From assembly GCA_016872775.1 (NCBI GenBank), contig VGZA01000002.1, positions 124,001-188,000 on the forward strand: DNA of 64,000 nt, given 5' to 3'. Under the pieces are notes generated by a model, which ran no database searches, was not told where the DNA came from, and worked only from the letters and a program-made list of their open reading frames with translations. Shown here piece after piece: positions 37,624 to 44,783 of this stretch. This DNA comes from Planctomycetota bacterium. Its GTDB lineage: Bacteria > Planctomycetota > Planctomycetia > Pirellulales > Pirellulaceae. A program made the position numbers and the translations under genes. Position 1 is the first letter of the stretch; each line of letters starts with the position of its first letter.

Positions 37624-38212
37624 CGCCACGGGATTAAGGTGCGCCAATCTAACGGACCTGTAACCAAGGGTCAACCATACTTCGTGGTTTTTTTCACAAT
37701 GTCATCTAAGGTCTTTCAATGCAGCATCTTACGGCGAAAAGATCGAAACTTGTTTCGGTGGGTTCGAAACGAGTTTCGAGCGACCATCTCGAACAAGTTT
37801 CGAGCTACCGTCTCGAAACTCGTTTTGAGCTACCGGGCGGACCTGGATGTCGTTGCAAAATTGCGTCACTTTGACTAGACTGAAGGGGCGGTGGATAGGG
37901 GTTGGCAACAGTTCGTGTGACAGGCCGGGCTGACTCCGAATGGCCGCTCGACAGCCTCGGTGGCGCCGCGTCGGCGAACCGGATTGATGATCGCTGCATA
38001 CCCCATCAATCGTGGTGCTTGAGGCTGGCGACCCGCCTGACAACCTGTTGGCATATAACAAGTTGCGCGGTTTCGAGACCGTAAGAAACGAACCGCTGAA
38101 AACTGGATTCGGCCGAGGGAGGGTCCGTACAGTTTTCGGCGCGAATTGATTCTGTCAGGGACGGCGATTGACCGATCCAGGCTCCGGCAACAGGTTTGCC
38201 GCCGTGCCGTAG
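37624..38212. other. Divergent intergenic region between atp operon and DUF4912 gene
   Basis: A 589-base region with no convincing gene. It holds the palindromic repeat cluster listed separately, which lies 120-215 bases upstream of the atpI start, so an operator or promoter role for the atp operon is possible. The rest shows nothing I recognise. Confidence 0.5.
37743..37838. repeat. Cluster of four degenerate palindromic repeats
   Basis: Four units of about 21-25 bases start near 37743, 37764, 37789 and 37813. Each contains a near-palindrome of the form TCGAAAC-NN-GTTTCGAGC (for example CGAAACGAGTTTCGAG at 37765-37780), followed in three of them by GACC/TACC. The units differ by point changes. 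The spacing of about two helical turns would suit cooperative binding of a dimeric regulator. They are too few and too close, without unique spacers, to be a CRISPR array. Confidence 0.6.
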
Positions 38213-39571
38213 GTGTTTGAGGGCTCGACATTGATCTCCACAGCTTCCCTGAAGTCGTACAGCACAAAAGATCTGGCCCAGTTGGCCAAGAAACAAGGGA
38301 TTTCTGGCTGGCATTCGATGCGTAAAGACCAGTTGCTCAAGGCCCTCGAAAAAAAATCGAAACCGGCCGTCAAGTCAAAGGCTAAGGCTAAGGGTAGCCG
38401 CACGATCGAAAAAAAGCCTGATCGGGATACAAAACCAAAAACATCGACGAAGTCGCACGCAGCCTCTTTGCCTCGCAATGGGGCCGCCGCGAAGCCGGCT
38501 TCTGGCCGTGTCCTCGACAAGGGCAGCAAGTCATTCCCGCCGATTTCTGGCCAACGTTCCCAGTTGAACGGCCACAAGAAAGAGACGATTCCCGTCAAAG
38601 CAGCCAAACCTGCATCACAAACCAGCCCCACGGTTGTCAAGAAAATCCGCAAAATCCAGGAGGATCTTGAACGCCGCAAGGACCTGGCCGGTACGCCGGT
38701 CATCATGACGGTCTCGGACGGTGAAAAAGAAACCAAAGTGATTAAGGAGCCGACCCGCGACCGGATTGTTCTGTTGGTTCGGGATTCGTACTGGCTCCAT
38801 GCCTCCTGGGAAGTGACGCGCCAGAGTGTGCAGCGCGCCCAGGCAGCCATGGCCGAGTATTGGCATGGTGCCAGGCCGATTCTGCGCGTATTGGAAGTGG
38901 AATCGAATGGAACGACCAGCACGGCGGAACGCGTGATCCGCGAGATCACGATTCATGGTGGCGTGAACAACTGGTACCTGGACGTCGACGCCCCGCCTCG
39001 CAGCTTTCGCGTGGAACTCGGGTACCTGGCAACGAATGGCCGTTTTTTCTCGATGTGTCGCAGCAATGTGGTCACAACGCCGCGACCGGGAAGCGCCAAT
39101 GCGATCGATGAGAATTGGGCCGACGTGGCGGAGAATTACGAGAAAATCTACGCGCAGAGCGGCGGGTACAGCGAAGAAAACAACAGTACGGAATTGCAGG
39201 AGGTTTTCGAGGAGCGCCTTCGCCGCCCGATGGGTTCTCCGTCATCGACGCGATTTGGCGTCGGCGCGGAGAGCGTGCTCAACCGTCGCCGCAATTTCAA
39301 GTTTGAAGTGGATGCGGAAATGGTCGTCTTTGGGTCGACAAAACCCGACGCTCATGTGATGCTCGGAGGCGAACCGGTCAAGTTGCGCGAGGACGGCACA
39401 TTCATGGTCCGACTGAACATGCCCGATAAACGGCAAGTCATTCCGGTCGTGGCATGCAGCAAAGACGGCGTCGAACAACGAACCGTCGTGCTCGCCGTCG
39501 AACGCAACACCAAAGTCATGGAGCCGATGGTTCGGGAATCGAATTCGTCCTCGACGCAAAACACGGAATAG
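38213..39571 (+). CDS. DUF4912 protein with N-terminal Rho/SAP-like motif
   Basis: A 452-residue protein. The N-terminal 35 residues (LKSYSTKDLAQLAKKQGISGWHSMRKDQLLKAL) match the Rho N-terminal/SAP-like nucleic-acid-binding helix bundle. A long Lys/Ser/Ala-rich basic linker (about 40-140) follows. The C-terminal two-thirds (from RDRIVLLVRDSYWLHASWEV) matches DUF4912, an uncharacterised domain common in planctomycetes and some Firmicutes. The GTG at 38213 is the only start that includes the SAP-like helix. Nucleic-acid or nucleoid association is a reasonable guess from the basic linker but is not shown. Confidence 0.85.
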   Translation: MFEGSTLISTASLKSYSTKDLAQLAKKQGISGWHSMRKDQLLKALEKKSKPAVKSKAKAKGSRTIEKKPDRDTKPKTSTKSHAASLPRNGAAAKPASGRVLDKGSKSFPPISGQRSQLNGHKKETIPVKAAKPASQTSPTVVKKIRKIQEDLERRKDLAGTPVIMTVSDGEKETKVIKEPTRDRIVLLVRDSYWLHASWEVTRQSVQRAQAAMAEYWHGARPILRVLEVESNGTTSTAERVIREITIHGGVNNWYLDVDAPPRSFRVELGYLATNGRFFSMCRSNVVTTPRPGSANAIDENWADVAENYEKIYAQSGGYSEENNSTELQEVFEERLRRPMGSPSSTRFGVGAESVLNRRRNFKFEVDAEMVVFGSTKPDAHVMLGGEPVKLREDGTFMVRLNMPDKRQVIPVVACSKDGVEQRTVVLAVERNTKVMEPMVRESNSSSTQNTE

Positions 39572-39933
39572 CAGGAAACTCTTCGGGTTTCGCCCGATTC
39601 CCCAATACCCCGATTCGCCCGATACCGAAGCTGTCGACACAATATTGCATCGGATTCCAGACGTTGCTACGATGCGTTCGGCAACGTAGTCTGTCATGTT
39701 CGTGGTCAGGCGCAACTTTTCCGGGGAGCCGATAACGAGTCCGCACGGGAACTGGGTTTGGATCCATTCGCAGGTATAGCCAGCGCAACACGGCCAAGTG
39801 CCGTGTTTCCCGCTGGATCACCTTCCCTGGGTCCCAGGTTCCCACTTTACTCCGCGGGCTCCCGAAAACTCGCCTGTACGGCATTGCGGTGGATCACGTT
39901 GCTATTTTTTTTGAACTTGTTCGCGAGGAGCGC
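39572..39933. other. Intergenic region, no gene seen
   Basis: About 360 bases between the DUF4912 gene and larE. It includes a possible upstream in-frame GTG for larE at 39889. I see no repeat, RNA gene or clear promoter. Confidence 0.35.
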
Positions 39934-40764
39934 GTGAGCGTTTTGGTGGCAAAAGCAGACCGGTTGCTCCACCTGCTAGCCAGCCTGAATCGATGCCTGG
40001 TCGCTTATTCTGGCGGCGTCGACAGCATGCTCGTGGCTGCCGCCGCCCAAAGGGCGCTAGGAAGCCGGGCAACCGCCGTGATGGCGATCAGTCCGAGTTT
40101 GGCGCAGGGGGAGCGGGAAGCTGCGGCAGCCGCGGCGGAACAGATCGGAATTCGATTCGAGGCGATTGAAACCGACGAGTTGTCCCGTGCCGACTATGCC
40201 CGCAACGCCGCGGACCGTTGCTACTATTGCAAGTCGACACTCTACGAACGGTTGGCGATTCTGGCGGAACAACAACAGGCCGTCATCGTCAACGGTGCGA
40301 ATGTCGACGATCAGGGGGACTACCGACCCGGAATGCACGCCGCCGTCGAGCGACAGGTTCGCAGCCCGCTCATCGAATGCGATTTTCGCAAATCGGACGT
40401 ACGGGACCTGGCCCGTTCCTGGGGACTTCCCGCATGGGACAAACCCGCCATGCCCTGTCTTGCGAGTCGGATCGCCTACGGGGAGGAGGTCTCGGCCGAT
40501 CGCCTGAAGATGATCGATCTGGCGGAGCGTTTTCTGCGCGGACTTGGCTGTGAATCGGTGCGGGTAAGGTACCATCGGGGCGACATGGCCCGCATTGAGG
40601 TCGACGCGGAAAATCTTGCAAGGCTGGCGGAGCCAGCGATACGAACGGCAATTTCAGCAGCGTTTCGCAGCTACGGCTTTCAATTTATCAGTCTCGACCT
40701 GGAAGGTTTTCGCTCCGGAAGTCTCAATGCGCTGGTCTCAATCGGATCTTCGACGGGCGAATGA
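39934..40764 (+). CDS. larE: ATP-dependent sacrificial sulfur transferase LarE
   Basis: A 276-residue PP-loop enzyme that adenylates and sulfurates the pyridinium dinucleotide precursor of the nickel-pincer cofactor of lactate racemase. The PP-loop SGGVDS is near residue 30. The sacrificial/cluster Cys is C175 in KPAMPCLASRI, equivalent to C176 of the Lactobacillus enzyme. A further C96-x2-C99 (RCYYCKS) makes three Cys, the arrangement reported for LarE homologues that carry a [4Fe-4S] cluster and recycle sulfur. The GTG at 39934 follows GAGGAG and gives the normal family length; a longer start at 39889 is possible. No larB, larC or larA is adjacent, so the substrate enzyme is unknown. Confidence 0.9.
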   Translation: MSVLVAKADRLLHLLASLNRCLVAYSGGVDSMLVAAAAQRALGSRATAVMAISPSLAQGEREAAAAAAEQIGIRFEAIETDELSRADYARNAADRCYYCKSTLYERLAILAEQQQAVIVNGANVDDQGDYRPGMHAAVERQVRSPLIECDFRKSDVRDLARSWGLPAWDKPAMPCLASRIAYGEEVSADRLKMIDLAERFLRGLGCESVRVRYHRGDMARIEVDAENLARLAEPAIRTAISAAFRSYGFQFISLDLEGFRSGSLNALVSIGSSTGE

Positions 40765-40928
40765 CCGGATGACGTTTGCCGCCGACTTTCTTCTCCACCC
40801 GAAATCCGACAATCGCCGTTCCGACGTTGCCAGTTGCTCGTAAACGCCGCATACTAAGTCGTAGTGGCCGGCGTGTGACGGTCCCCAGATTCCGCATCCT
40901 CCATCGACGGCAACTGCCACCCAGGGCC

Positions 40929-42506
40929 ATGAGCAACCCAGCCGATTCTCAGGCATTGGAATCTGACACGACTGAAACGCCCCCATCCCCCGATCATTCC
41001 GGCCGACTGCTCGGCGATTACCAACTCATTCGCCGCCTAGGCCGAGGCGGCATGGCGGAGGTCTATCTCGCACAGCAGAACTCGCTGGCGCGCAAGGTCG
41101 CCATCAAGATTCTGAGGCCCAACCTTGCCCGCAACGAGAGTTACGTACGGCGTTTCTTGAACGAGGCCCGCGCGGCAGCGGCTTTGGTCCACCCGAATAT
41201 CGTGCAGGTGTACGAGGTGGGTGTCTGCGAAGGCCTGCATTACATTGCCCAGGAATATGTCGCCGGCCAGAATGTGCGGCAACTTCTCGCCAGGTCGGGA
41301 CCGCTCTCGGCGCCGCTTACCGTCGCGATCGTGCGGCAGGTTGCAACCGGCCTGCGGCGAGCCGCCAGCCAGGGTATCGTCCATCGTGATATCAAACCGG
41401 AAAACATCCTGCTCGCCCGGACAGGGGAAGCAAAGGTCGCTGATTTTGGACTGGCGCGAATCGCAAACGGCGAGGCGACTGCGCAGTTGACCCAGATCGG
41501 CGTGACCATGGGGACCCCGCTTTACATGAGTCCCGAACAGGTCGAGGGAAAATCGCTCGACCTGCGCAGCGATCTCTATTCCCTCGGCGTTACCTGTTAC
41601 CACATGCTTTCCGGGAGACCACCGTTCGAAGGGGAATCCCCGTTGAGCATTGCGGTTCAGCATATGAAGTCCGAGCCGGACCGCCTGGAACAAATCCGGC
41701 CCGATCTTCCGGAGGGACTCTGCCGAATCGTCCACAAATTGATGGCCAAGCGCCCCGAAGACCGTTATCAGGACGCCACCGAGGTCCTCCGAGAATTGAA
41801 AGAGCTTCCGATTGAGACTCCGGAGGACGACTGGCCGCAGACGGTCGAAGAAGCAAACGCGTTCGAACCGGTGGAACTCGTTTCCCAGCGGGCGGCCGCG
41901 ACGCAGAAACTGGCATCCTTAATGCTGCTGGAGGCACGTCACGAACGGCACCAGCATCCGCTGATCGTCTGGGGATTGCTGGTGATCGCTGGAGCGATAA
42001 CCGGCGGCGGCGTGGCATATGCCTTCCGTCCTCCGCCCCTGCTCGGCACGCGCGCCGCTACCGGATTCGTCGAACACAAAGACAATATCCAGGACCAATT
42101 TCTGCTCGCCATCGCCCTGGGCACGGAACAGGCATTGCTCGCGGTCGAAGAGTACTTTCCGCGCGATGCGGATCCCGAAAACCTGCACTATGCGCGACTG
42201 GCCGAACAACGGCTGGCGGAACTCTATCTGGATAAACAACGCTACGACGATGCGATCCGCATCTATACCGGCGTCGCGCGCGACCCGGCGACCGGCGCCA
42301 TCGGCCAGATCGGGCTGACCAACGCCCACCATCGCCTGAACCCCTCCGACGGCCAATGGCGAAATAACCTGATGGAACTCGTGCGGATCGTGGAATCGAC
42401 CAATATCGAAAATCACGTGATGGCCATGCAGCGACTCGACGCCGAGCCCCGCGAACTCTACCTGGAACTGCGCGACCTCAAGTCCCGCTCCCGGCAGGGG
42501 AGTTGA
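40929..42506 (+). CDS. Membrane Ser/Thr protein kinase with periplasmic helical tail
   Basis: A 525-residue Hanks-type kinase. The kinase domain (about 30-300) has GRGGMAEVY as its P-loop, VAIKIL with the conserved Lys, VHRDIKPENIL as catalytic loop, VADFGLARI as the DFG-loop and MSPEQVEG. A single transmembrane segment lies at about 342-365 (LIVWGLLVIAGAITGGG). The C-terminal 150 residues have helical-repeat character (LYLDKQRYDDAIRIYTGVAR, TPR-like) and lie outside the cytoplasm. Such kinases are numerous in planctomycetes. The ATG at 40929 is chosen because the kinase domain begins shortly after it. tRNA-Glu follows 39 bases after the stop. Confidence 0.93.
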   Translation: MSNPADSQALESDTTETPPSPDHSGRLLGDYQLIRRLGRGGMAEVYLAQQNSLARKVAIKILRPNLARNESYVRRFLNEARAAAALVHPNIVQVYEVGVCEGLHYIAQEYVAGQNVRQLLARSGPLSAPLTVAIVRQVATGLRRAASQGIVHRDIKPENILLARTGEAKVADFGLARIANGEATAQLTQIGVTMGTPLYMSPEQVEGKSLDLRSDLYSLGVTCYHMLSGRPPFEGESPLSIAVQHMKSEPDRLEQIRPDLPEGLCRIVHKLMAKRPEDRYQDATEVLRELKELPIETPEDDWPQTVEEANAFEPVELVSQRAAATQKLASLMLLEARHERHQHPLIVWGLLVIAGAITGGGVAYAFRPPPLLGTRAATGFVEHKDNIQDQFLLAIALGTEQALLAVEEYFPRDADPENLHYARLAEQRLAELYLDKQRYDDAIRIYTGVARDPATGAIGQIGLTNAHHRLNPSDGQWRNNLMELVRIVESTNIENHVMAMQRLDAEPRELYLELRDLKSRSRQGS

Positions 42507-42545
42507 CAGCCAGCCCCCCGTACTTACATTTGCAATTTAGGTTTT

Positions 42546-42618
42546 GCCCCCTTCGTCTAGAGGCCTAGGACTCCGGGTTCTCAGTCCGGCAACACCGGTT
42601 CGAATCCGGTAGGGGGTA
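42546..42618 (+). tRNA. tRNA-Glu (anticodon CTC)
   Basis: A 73-base cloverleaf ends in an A discriminator without encoded CCA. Acceptor stem GCCCCCT pairs with AGGGGGT (first pair G-U). The D-arm region TTCGTCTAGAGGCCTAGGAC is nearly identical to bacterial tRNA-Glu. The anticodon stem CCGGG/TCCGG encloses loop TTCTCAG with anticodon CTC. The T-arm is CCGGTTCGAATCCGG. The gene lies downstream of the kinase gene on the same strand. Confidence 0.95.
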
Positions 42619-42708
42619 CTGATTCGGTTGAGTAAGCCAGGGGCCTGGCGCGCCCGCGCCCCTCGCGCTTCTATCTTCGAAACCGCGCACGTCTCGGTCC
42701 AACGTCAA

Positions 42709-42780
42709 GGGGACGGGAGTCTTTGGCCGCAAAGCTCCTTACTGATGGTACGCTGTTGCGCGCCAAAGACTCCCGTCCCC
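42709..42780. repeat. Perfect 19-bp inverted repeat (stem-loop element)
   Basis: GGGGACGGGAGTCTTTGGC (42709-42727) is an exact inverted copy of 42762-42780. Inside it, CGCAA (42728-42732) pairs with TTGCG (42756-42760) after a one-base bulge, so an RNA or single strand could form a stem of about 24 pairs with a 23-base loop. It sits between tRNA-Glu and the SGNH/Kelch gene. Too long and GC-rich for an ordinary terminator, and no T-run follows. It resembles a REP/REPIN-type or MITE-like palindrome, a comparison that needs a genome-wide copy count. Confidence 0.7.
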
Positions 42781-42869
42781 GCATAGCATTTTTTCTTCGG
42801 TTTGATTCGAATTAAGCTTCGGCGAGTTGCCGACGAACGGCATACGCCTCCCATGTGTAGGGCATCCTC

Positions 42870-44471
42870 ATGAACAGCCGAGTTCTGCGGGAATGGGGAC
42901 GCGCTGCGGCAACCCTGGTAATGACCGTTGTCTTGATTTGCGGCTCCCGCTGCACGAGTCTGGCGCAAGGAGATGCCGATCAGGACCGACGCCGACCACT
43001 GACCGAGATGACGGCGGAGGACCGTTACCAAGGTCAGGATGGAGGCTTGTACGGTGGCGGTCGAAACGAACCACCCGACGCACATCGCGAGGCAGCGGAA
43101 GCGGAGTTGGCACAGATTCAGCCGTTGGATGCGGAAGGAAGTCCCAGCGCCGGCGGACGGATTGTGTTCGTGTCGATCAGCATGTCCAACGCCACGCAGG
43201 AATTCTCCCGCTTCAAACGACTGGCGGACGACGACCCGAGCCGCTCACCGCAGCTGGCAATTGTCGACTGCGCGCAAGGCGGACAAGCGATGGCCGAATG
43301 GGCCAGCCCGGACGCCGCGCCGTGGCTGGAGGCGGAACGTCGCATCACCCGCGCGAACCTCTCGTCGAAACAGGTCCAGGTTGCCTGGATCAAGCTGGCA
43401 AATAAGGGCCCCCGTGGAACACTGGAGCAGCACGGCCGCAAGCTGCAGCGCGATACGCTGGCCGTACTGCAAATCGCCAAAGCCCGCTTTCCCAATCTGC
43501 GAATTGCATATCTTTCCAGCCGCATTTTCGGCGGGTACGCGACGAATCGACTGAACCCCGAACCGTACGCCTACGAGTCAGCCTTCGCAGCCCGGTGGCT
43601 GATTCAAGACCAGCTCGCCGGTCAAGCCGACTTGAACTGGAATCCGGCACTCGGGCCCGTGAAAGCGCCACTCCTGTTGTGGGGACCTTATCTCTGGGCA
43701 GACGGAGCCACGCCGCGCGCCGCCGATGGCCTCCACTACCTGCGCGAAGATCTCGCCGCGGATGGAACGCATCCGTCTGAGTCCGGCCGCAACAAAGTCG
43801 CACAAGTCATGCTCAAGTTTTTTCGCAACGATCCGCTGACTCGCCCCTGGTTCACCGGTCAGCGGCAGGCCCAGCAAACGCCGTGGAAGAGCCAACAGCA
43901 TCCCGATCATCCGCTCAATGTCTGGGTCAAACGCACGCCGCGCGAGCAGGCACCGGTCTCACCGCGACTCGGCTACGAGGGCGCATGCGTCTGGGATTCG
44001 CCAGCTCAATTGCTGGTGCGATTTGGAGGGCACAACCAGGGTGGCGGCGGCGAACAGGGCGCGGAGGTCTGGACCTACGACGCGGCGACCAATCGCTGGC
44101 GAAACATGCGCCCACTACCGGCTCCTCGCCTGGCCCCCTACCGCTGCGCTGCGTGGGACAGCGACGAGCAACGGGGCGTCGTGTTCGGTGGCGAAGGCAG
44201 CCACGAGGGGACGCTGATCTACGATCCGGCGCGCAACGAGTGGACTTGGCCCCGACCCGAAGTCGAACCGGCTCCCCGCAGCGGCGGCAATATGGCGTAC
44301 GACGCGAAGCATCGACTCCACGTACTATTTGGCTCGCAGTTCGACAACGATCCGCGTACCTGGGTCTACGACTTCAAGCGGAATGTATGGCGCGACATGC
44401 AACCGGAGTCGCAACCGCCCACGGACAAGAACGACGTCGCTCGGGCGCAACCTCCCGCCGTTGCCCATTGA
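42870..44471 (+). CDS. Exported SGNH-like/Kelch protein, 3' end disrupted
   Basis: A 533-residue secreted protein. A signal peptide lies at about 12-32 (VMTVVLICGSRCTSLAQG). The region about 95-330 resembles SGNH hydrolase-like planctomycete proteins (FVSISMSNATQEFSRF, DGTHPSESGRNKVA with a possible catalytic Asp-x-x-His). Kelch-type repeats follow (ACVWDSPAQLLVRFGGH, TYDAATNRWRNM, GVVFGGEG, YDFKRNVWRDM). The frame ends in the nonsense-like ARAQPPAVAH. A fibronectin-III-like segment continues in another frame right after it, so the gene appears to have suffered a frameshift, perhaps with a deletion. Confidence 0.8.
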   Translation: MNSRVLREWGRAAATLVMTVVLICGSRCTSLAQGDADQDRRRPLTEMTAEDRYQGQDGGLYGGGRNEPPDAHREAAEAELAQIQPLDAEGSPSAGGRIVFVSISMSNATQEFSRFKRLADDDPSRSPQLAIVDCAQGGQAMAEWASPDAAPWLEAERRITRANLSSKQVQVAWIKLANKGPRGTLEQHGRKLQRDTLAVLQIAKARFPNLRIAYLSSRIFGGYATNRLNPEPYAYESAFAARWLIQDQLAGQADLNWNPALGPVKAPLLLWGPYLWADGATPRAADGLHYLREDLAADGTHPSESGRNKVAQVMLKFFRNDPLTRPWFTGQRQAQQTPWKSQQHPDHPLNVWVKRTPREQAPVSPRLGYEGACVWDSPAQLLVRFGGHNQGGGGEQGAEVWTYDAATNRWRNMRPLPAPRLAPYRCAAWDSDEQRGVVFGGEGSHEGTLIYDPARNEWTWPRPEVEPAPRSGGNMAYDAKHRLHVLFGSQFDNDPRTWVYDFKRNVWRDMQPESQPPTDKNDVARAQPPAVAH

Positions 44472-44769
44472 ACCGACGGATCGCCCTGAAACGCGTGCGC
44501 GGCGCGAGCCATCCGAGCGGCCTTCGAAGCGTGAGCCACCCCTGATTGAGGATGGAGTGGTGTCGGTCGTGACGGCGGAGCGCGTCGAGCTGAACTGGAC
44601 GCCTCCCCTCGCGATGGAGCCAATTCTCGGTTACATCGTGGAGCGTGCCGAGGTCGAGGTCTGGAGCGAAGATCAATTGCGCCGCCTCAAGGCGCGGACA
44701 CCGCCGCTTTCCGAACCCGCGGTCGGCGCCGCGATTCGCGATGTCATCAAGAACGCCGAGCGTCCGTGA
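44472..44769 (+). pseudogene. Out-of-frame fibronectin-III-like C-terminus of the Kelch gene
   Basis: In the frame one step from the Kelch gene, residues such as PPLIEDGVVSVVTAERVELNWTPPLAMEPILGYIVERAEVEV form a recognisable fibronectin type III start, followed by DQLRRLKARTPPLSE. There is no good start codon or ribosome site for an independent gene. It is best read as the displaced 3' part of the gene at 42870. A sequencing error in this region is an alternative. Confidence 0.6.
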
Positions 44770-44783
44770 GACGCGTGGCCGCG

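Noticed and set aside
37743-37838. Could the palindromic repeats be a CRISPR array?
   Set aside because: The units are only 21-25 bases apart with no unique spacers, are degenerate, and no cas gene is nearby.
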